NCBI GenBank assembly: GCA_944474755.1
Contig: OX104112.1
Coordinates: 16,208,273-16,272,272 of the forward strand
Length of the DNA stretch: 64,000 nucleotides
Reading direction: 5' to 3'
Source of the DNA: Limnoperna fortunei
Taxonomy: Eukaryota > Mollusca > Bivalvia > Mytilida > Modiolidae
The position numbers and the translations under genes are program-made. The notes under the pieces were generated by a model. That model did not search any database. It had not been told where the DNA came from and saw only the letters and a program-made list of their open reading frames with translations. Shown here piece after piece: positions 55,901 through 64,000 of the stretch; the stretch's first letter is position 1; each line of letters opens with the position of its first letter.

Positions 55901-58900
55901 ATAACTAACATGACGAATACCCTCCGCCATACATCTAACTAACATGTCTAACACTCTCCGCCTTACATCTAACGACCATATATAACACTCTCCGCTATAC
56001 ACCTAGCTAACATGTCTAATACTAACCGCCACACATTTAACAAACATGTCTAATAATCTCCGCTATACATCTAACTAACATGTCAAATACTCTCCGCTCT
56101 ACATCTAACTAGCATGTCTAATACTCTCCACCATACATCTAACTAACATGTCGAATACTCTGCGCTGTACATCTAACTAACATGTCGAATACTCTCCGCC
56201 ATACATCTAACTAACATGTCTAATACTCTTCGCCATATATCTAACTTACATGTCTAATACACTCCGCTATGCAACCAACTAACATGTCTAATACTCTCCT
56301 ATGTACATCTAACTAACATGTCTAACACTTTCCGCCATACATCTAACTAACATGTCTAATACTCTCCACTGTACATCTAAATAACATGTCTAACACTCTC
56401 CGCCATACATCTAACTAACATGTCTAATACTCTACGCTATACATCTAATAAACAGGTCGAATACTCTCCGCCATACATGTAACTAACATGTCAAATACTC
56501 TTCGCCATATATCTAACTAACATGTCTAATACACTCCGCTATGCACCTAACTAACATGTCTAACACTCTCCGCCATACATCTAACTAACATGTCTAATAC
56601 TCTCCTCTGTACATCTAACTAACATGTCTAATACTCTCCGCTTTACATCTAACTTACATGTCTAATACTCTGCGCCATACATCTAACTAACATGTCTTAT
56701 ACTCTACGCTATACATCTAATAAACATGTCTAATACTCTCCGCTATACATCTATCAAACAACTCGAATACTCTCCGGCATACATGTAACTAACATGTCTA
56801 ATACTCTTCGCTGTACATCTAACTAACATGTCGAATACTCTCCGCCATGCATGTAACTAACATGTCTAATACTCTTCGCCATATATCTAACTATACATCT
56901 ATACATCTAACGACCATATATAACACACTCCGCCATACATCTAACTAACATGTCTAATACTCTCCTCCATACATCTAACGACCATATATAACACTCTCCG
57001 CCATACATCTAACTAACATGTCTAATACTCTCCTCCATACATTTAACGACCATATATAACACACTCCGCCATACATCTAACTAACATGTCTAATACTCTC
57101 CTCTATACATCTAACGACCATATATAACACTCTCCGGCATACATCTAACTAACATGTCTAATACTCTCCTCCATACATCTAAAGACCATATAAAACACTC
57201 TCTGCCATACATCTAACTAACATGTCTAATACTCTCCTCCATACATCTAACGACCATATATAACACACTCCGCCATACATCTAACTAACATGTCTAATAC
57301 TCTCCTCCATACATCTAACGACCATATATAACACACTCCGCCATACATCTACCTAGCATGTCTAACACTCTCCTCTATACATCTAACGACCATATATAAC
57401 ACTCTCCGCCATACATCTAACTAACATGTCTAATACTCTCCTCCATACATCTAACGACCATATATAACACACTCCGCCATACATCTAACTAACATGTCTA
57501 ACACTCTCCTGCATACGTCTAACGACCATATATAACACACTCCGCCATACATCTACCTAGCATGTCTAACACTCTCCTCCATATATCTACCTAGCACGTC
57601 TAACACTCTCCTCCATACATCTACCTAGCACGTCTAACACTCTCCTCCATACATCTAACGACCATATATAACACTCTCCGCCATACATCTAACTAACATC
57701 TCTAATACTCTCCTCCATACATCTAACGACCATATATAACACTCTCCGCCATACATCTAACTAACATGTCTAACACTCTCCTCTATACATCTAACGACCA
57801 TATATAACACTCTCTGCCATATATCTAACTAACATGTCTAACACTCTCCTCCATACATCTAACGACCATATATAACACTCTCCGCCATACATATAACTAA
57901 CATGTCTAACACTCTCCTCCATACATCTAACGACCATATATAACAATCTCCGCCATACACCTAACTAACATGTCAAATACTCTCCTCCATACATCTAACG
58001 ACCATATATAACACTCTCCGCCATACACCTAACTAACATGTCTAATACTAACCGCCACACATCTAACAAACATGTCTAATAATATCCGCTATATATCTAA
58101 CTAACATGTCTAATACTCTCCGCCATACAGCTAACTAACATGTCTAACCTAACACTATCCGCCTTACATCTAACTAACATGTCTAACCTAACACTCTCCG
58201 CCATACATCTAACTAACATGTCTAACACTTTCCGCTATAAACCCCACAAACTTGTCTAACGCTCTCCGCCTTACATCTAACTAACATGTCTAACGCTCTC
58301 CGCCATACATCTAACTAACATTTCTAACACTATCCGCCATACACCTAACTAACATGTCTAATACTAACCGCCACACATCTAACAAACATGTCTAATAATC
58401 TCCGCTATATATCTAACTAACATGTCTAATACTCTCCGCCATACAGCTAACTAACATGTCTAACCTAACACTATCCGCCATACATCTAACTAACATGTCT
58501 AACACTCTCCGCCATACAGCTAACTAACATGTCTAACCTAACACTCTCCACCATACATCTAACTAACATGTCTAACACTCTCCGCTCTATATCTAACTAA
58601 CATGTCTAATACTCTCCGCTTTACATCTAACTTACATGGCTAATACTCTCCGCCATACATCTAACTAACATGTCGAATACTCTGCGATGTACATATAATT
58701 AACATGTCGAATACTTTCCGCCATACATCTATACTAACATGTATAATACTCTTCGCCATATATCTAACTAACATGTCTAATACACCCCGCTATGCACCTA
58801 ACTAACATGTCTAACACTCTCCGCCATACATCTAACTAACATGTCTAATACTCTCCTCTGTACATCTAACTAACATATCTAACACTCTCTGCCATACATC

Positions 58901-60746
58901 TAACAAATATGTCTAATACTCTTCACTGTACATCTAAATAACATGTCTAACACTCTACGCTGTACATCTAACAAACATGTCTAATAATCTCCGCCATACA
59001 TCTAACTAACATGTCTAATACTCTACGCTATATATCTAATAAACATATCTAATACTCTCCCCTATACATCTATCAAACATGTCTAACACTCACCGCCATA
59101 CATCTAACAAACATGTCTAATACTCTCCGCCATACATCTAACTAACATCTCTAATACTCTCCCTTATACATCTAACAAACATGTCTTATACTCTTCGCCA
59201 TACACCTAACTAACATGTCTAATACTCTCCGCTATACATCTAACAAACATGTCTAATACTCTCCGCCATACAGCTAACTAACATATCTGACCTTACACTC
59301 TCCGCCATACATCTAACTATCATGTCTAACACTCTCCGCCATACATCTAACAATCATGTCTAATAATCTCCGCTATACATCTAACTAACATGTATAATAA
59401 TCTCCGCTATACATCTAACTAACATGTCTTATACTCTCCGCCATACAGCTAACTAACATGTCTAACCTAACACTCTCCGCCACACATCTAATTAACAGGT
59501 CTAACACTTTCCGCTATAAAAGCAACAAACATGTCTAACACTCTCCGCCATACATCTAACTAACATGTCTAACACTCTCCGCCATACAGCTAACTAACAT
59601 GTCTAACACTTTCCGCTCTACATCTAACTTACATGTCTAATACTCTCCGCCATACATCTAACTAACATGTCGAATACTCTGCGCTGTACATATAACTAAC
59701 ATGTCGAATACTCCATACATCTAACTAACGTGTCGAATACTCTGCGCTGTACATATAACTAACATGACGAATACCCTCCGCCATACATCTAACTAACATG
59801 TCTAACACTCTCCGCCTTACATCTAACGACCATATATAACACTCTCCGCTATACACCTAGCTAACATGTCTAATACTAACCGCCACACATTTAACAAACA
59901 TGTCTAATAATCTCCGCTATACATCTAACTAACATGTCAAATACTCTCCGCTCTACATCTAACTAGCATGTCTAATACTCTCCACCATACATCTAACTAA
60001 CATGTCGAATACTCTGCGCTGTACATCTAACTAACATGTCGAATACTCTCCGCCATACATCTAACTAACATGTCTAATACTCTTCGCCATATATCTAACT
60101 TACATGTCTAATACACTCCGCTATGCAACCAACTAACATGTCTAATACTCTCCTATGTACATCTAACTAACATGTCTAACACTTTCCGCCATACATCTAA
60201 CTAACATGTCTAATACTCTCCACTGTACATCTAAATAACATGTCTAACACTCTCCGCCATACATCTAACTAACATGTCTAATACTCTACGCTATACATCT
60301 AATAAACAGGTCGAATACTCTCCGCCATACATGTAACTAACATGTCAAATACTCTTCGCCATATATCTAACTAACATGTCTAATACACTCCGCTATGCAC
60401 CTAACTAACATGTCTAACACTCTCCGCCATACATCTAACTAACATGTCTAATACTCTCCTCTGTACATCTAACTAACATGTCTAATACTCTCCGCTTTAC
60501 ATCTAACTTACATGTCTAATACTCTGCGCCATACATCTAACTAACATGTCTTATACTCTACGCTATACATCTAATAAACATGTCTAATACTCTCCGCTAT
60601 ACATCTATCAAACAACTCGAATACTCTCCGGCATACATGTAACTAACATGTCTAATACTCTTCGCTGTACATCTAACTAACATGTCGAATACTCTCCGCC
60701 ATGCATGTAACTAACATGTCTAATACTCTTCGCCATATATCTAACT
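52908..60746 (+). repeat. ~3.9-kb tandem duplication (higher-order repeat)
   Basis: 52,908-56,897 and 56,898-60,746 are almost identical. The offset is 3,990 bp at the start and 3,854 bp after about 53,170, because the second copy lacks 136 bp, exactly four 34-bp units. I noticed only a handful of substitutions (for example near 54,486, 54,829, 55,433 and 55,757), so the duplication is recent. Confidence 0.9.
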
Positions 60747-63700
60747 AACATGTCTAATTCACTCCGCTATGCACCTAACTAACATGTCTAACACTCTCCG
60801 CCATACATCTAACTAACATGTCTAATACTCTCCTCTGTACATCTAACTAACATGTCTAATACTCTCCTCTGTACATCTAACTAACATGTCTAATACTCTC
60901 CGCTTTACATCTAACTTACATGTCTAATACTCTGCGCTGTACATATAACTAACATGTAGAATACTCTCCGCCATACATGTAACTAACATGTCTAATACTC
61001 TGCGCTGTACATATAACTAACATGTCGAATACTCTCCGCCATACATGTAACTAACATGTCTAATACTCTTCGCCATATTTATAACTAACATGTCTAATAC
61101 ACTCCGCTATCCACATAACTAACATGTCTAACACTCTCCGCCATACGTCTAACTAACATGTCTAATACTCTCCTCTGTACATCTAACTAACATGTCTAAT
61201 ACTCTCCGCTTTACATCTAACTTACATGTCTAATACTCTGCGCTGTACATATAACTAACATGTCTAATACTCTCCTCTGTACATCTAACTAACATGTCTA
61301 ACACTCTCCGCCATACATCTAACTTACATGTAATACTCTCCACTGTTCATCTAAATAACATGTCTAACAGTCTACGCTGTACATCTAACAAACATGTCTA
61401 ATACTCTCCGCCATACATCTAACTAACATGTCTAATACTCTGCGCTATACATCTAATAAACATGTCGAATACTCTGCGCTGTACATATAACTAACATGTC
61501 GAATACTCTCCGCGATACATGTAACTAACATGTCTAATACTCTGCGCTGTACATATAACTAACATGTCTAATACTCTTCGCCATACATGTAACTAACATG
61601 TCTAATACACTGCGCTGTACATATAACTAACATGTCGAATACTCTCCGCCATACATGTAACTAACATGTCTAAGACTCTTCGACATAAATCTAACTAACA
61701 TGTCTAATACACTCCGCTATGCACCTAACTAACACGTCTAACACTCTCCGCCATACTTCTAACTAACATGTCTAATACTCTCCTCTGTACATCTAACTAA
61801 CATGTCTAATACTCTCCGCTTGACATCTAACTTACATGTCTAATACTCTGCGCTGTACATATAACTAACATGTCTAACACTCTCCGCCATACATCTAACT
61901 AACATGTCTAATACTCTCCTCTGTACATCTAACTAACAAGTCTAACACTCTCCGCAATACATCTAACTTACATGTCTAATTCTCTCCACTGTACATCTAA
62001 ATAACATGTCTAACAGTCTACGCTGTACATCTAACAAACATGTCTAATTCTCTCCGCCATACATCTAACTAACATGTCTAATACTCTACGCTATACATCT
62101 AATAAACATGTCGAATACTCTGCGCTGTACATATAACTAACATGTCGAATACTCTCCGCGATACATGTAACTAACATGTCTAATACTCTGCGCTGTACAT
62201 ATAACTAACATGTCTAATACTATTCGCCATATATCTAACTAACATGTCTAATACACTCCGCTATGCACCTAACTAACATGTCTAATACTCTCCTATGTAC
62301 ATCTAACTAACATGCCTATACTCTCCGCCATACATCCAACTAACATGTCTAATACTCTCCACTGTACATCTAAATAACATGTCTAACAGTCTACGCTGTA
62401 CATCTAACAAACATGTCTAATTCTCTCCGCCATACATCTAACTAACATGTCTAATACTCTACGCTATACATCTAATAAACATGTCGAATACTCTGCGCTG
62501 TACATATAACTAACATGTCGAATACTCTCCGCGATACATGTAACTAACATGTCTAATACTCTGCGCTGTACATATAACTAACATGTCTAATACTATTCGC
62601 CATATATCTAACTAACATGTCTAATACACTCCGCTATGCACCTAACTAACATGTCTAATACTCTCCTATGTACATCTAACTAACATGCCTATACTCTCCG
62701 CCATACATCCAACTAACATGTCTAATACTCTCCTCTGTACATCTAAATAACATGTCTAACACTCTACGCTGTACATCTAACAAACATGTCTAATACTCTC
62801 CGCCATACATCTAACTAACATGTCTAATACTCTACGCTATACATCTATAAACGTGTCTAATACTCTCCGCTATACATCTATCAAACATGTCTAACACTCT
62901 CCACCATACATCTAACAAACATGTCTAACACTCCGCCATACATCTAACAAACATGTCTAATACTCTACGCTATACATTTAACTAACATGTCTAACACTCT
63001 CCGCCATACATCTAACTAACAATTCGAATACTCTCTGCTATACATCTAACTAACATGTCTAATACTCCCCGCTATACATCTATCAAACATGTCTTACACT
63101 CTCCGCCATACATCTAACAAACACGTCTAACACTCCGCCATACATCTAACAAACATGTCTAATACCCTACGCTATACATCTAACTAACATGTCTAACACT
63201 CTTCGCCATACATCTAACTAACATGTCTAATACTCTCCGCTGTACATCTAACTAACATGTCTGATACTCTCCGCCATACATCTAACTAACATGCCTAATA
63301 CTCTCCGCTATACACCTAACTAACATGCCAAACACTATACGCTGTACATCTAACAAACATGTCTAATACTCTCCGCCATACATCTAACTAACATGTATAA
63401 TACTCTACGCTATACATCTAATAAACGTGTCTAATACTCTCCGCTATACATCTATCAAACATGTCTAACAATCTCCACCATACATCTAACAAACATGTCT
63501 AACACTCCGCCATACATCTAACAAACATGTCTAATACTCTACGCTATACATCTAACTAACATGTCTAACACTCTCCGCCATACATCTAACTAACAATTCG
63601 AATACTCTCCGCTATACATCTAACTAACATGTCTAATACTCTCCGCTATACATCTATCAAACATGTCTTACACTCTCCGCCATACATCTAACAAACACGT

Positions 63701-64000
63701 CTAACACTCCGCAATACATCTAACAAACATGTCTAATACCCTACGCTATACATCTAACTAACATGTCTAACACTCTTCGCCATACATCTAACTAACATGT
63801 CTAATACTCTCCGCTGTACATCTAACTAACATGTCTGATACTCTCCGCCATACATCTAACTAACATGCCTAATACTCTCCGCTATACACCTAACTAACAT
63901 GCCAAACACTATACGCTGTACATCTAATTAGCAATTCTAATACTCTCCGCTATACATCTAACTAACATGTCTAACACTCTCCACCATACATCTAACTAAC

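Larger units (their letters stand above)
42212..64000 (+). repeat. 34-bp minisatellite array, right part (runs off the window)
   Basis: Same unit as 35,539-38,614, here about 640 copies with no unrelated sequence. Units fall into recurrent variants (CCGCCATACATC, CCGCTATACATC, CCGCTGTACATC, CTCCATACATC, the AACGACCATATATAAC variant, and CTAAC-inserted 39-mers) arranged in longer blocks that are themselves duplicated. ACATGT in every unit is palindromic. No long frame survives because 34 is not a multiple of three and TAACTAA supplies stops. Confidence 0.97.

Noticed and set aside
35539..64000. CRISPR-like array or telomere repeat
   Set aside because: There are no unique spacers; units are contiguous and vary gradually. 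The minus-strand TTAGTTAG motif resembles telomere sequence but never forms TTAGGG or another telomeric tandem.
1..64000. tRNA, rRNA or other structural RNA genes
   Set aside because: Only tRNA-like B boxes inside SINEs were seen; no full cloverleaf was found.

Overview
This is animal nuclear DNA: AT-rich, intron-bearing, gene-poor and packed with transposable elements. The combination of tRNA-derived SINEs, APE-type non-LTR retrotransposons that carry 2A-like peptides, an env-bearing Ty3/gypsy element and very large minisatellite arrays suggests a mollusc, probably a bivalve. That is an inference from repeat style; no host marker gene is present.

Layout. 1-7,127: mostly featureless AT-rich DNA with a 27-bp minisatellite, a degenerate ~48-bp satellite holding a TA-flanked MITE, and a decayed Crypton-type tyrosine recombinase on the minus strand. 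7,128-21,192: a 14,065-bp gag-pol-env retroelement on the minus strand, inserted into that recombinase reading frame with an ATTT target duplication. Its ends are 30-bp perfect inverted repeats and no pair of long terminal repeats is visible. A candidate polypurine tract, LTR-like promoter segment and primer-binding site are placed as if one LTR had been cut in the middle and split between the two ends. Its pol is interrupted by a 1.67-kb repeat. 21,193-25,530: the other part of the recombinase pseudogene, more ~48-bp satellite, and a young 1,958-bp non-autonomous LTR retrotransposon (474-bp LTRs, GATA duplication) with one zinc-knuckle plus coiled-coil protein. 25,531-28,690: sparse; a SINE fragment and the last three exons of a decayed GTPase-like host gene. 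28,700-33,640: a broken LINE containing a SINE that itself contains a TIR element. 33,641-35,538: small foldbacks. 35,539-64,000: a 34-bp minisatellite array that runs off the window, interrupted at 38,615-42,211 by a nearly intact LINE.

How the parts relate. No intact host gene is visible. The history is one of nested insertion: satellite hit by MITE and LTR element; recombinase hit by the 14-kb retroelement, whose pol was then hit; LINE hit by SINE hit by TIR element; array hit by LINE. Target duplications and the way flanking sequence rejoins across each insertion fix many borders to the base. The most unusual object is the 14-kb element: retroviral coding content (gag, UAG-separated pol with a chromodomain integrase, split env, and an extra 3' reading frame) bounded like a DNA transposon.
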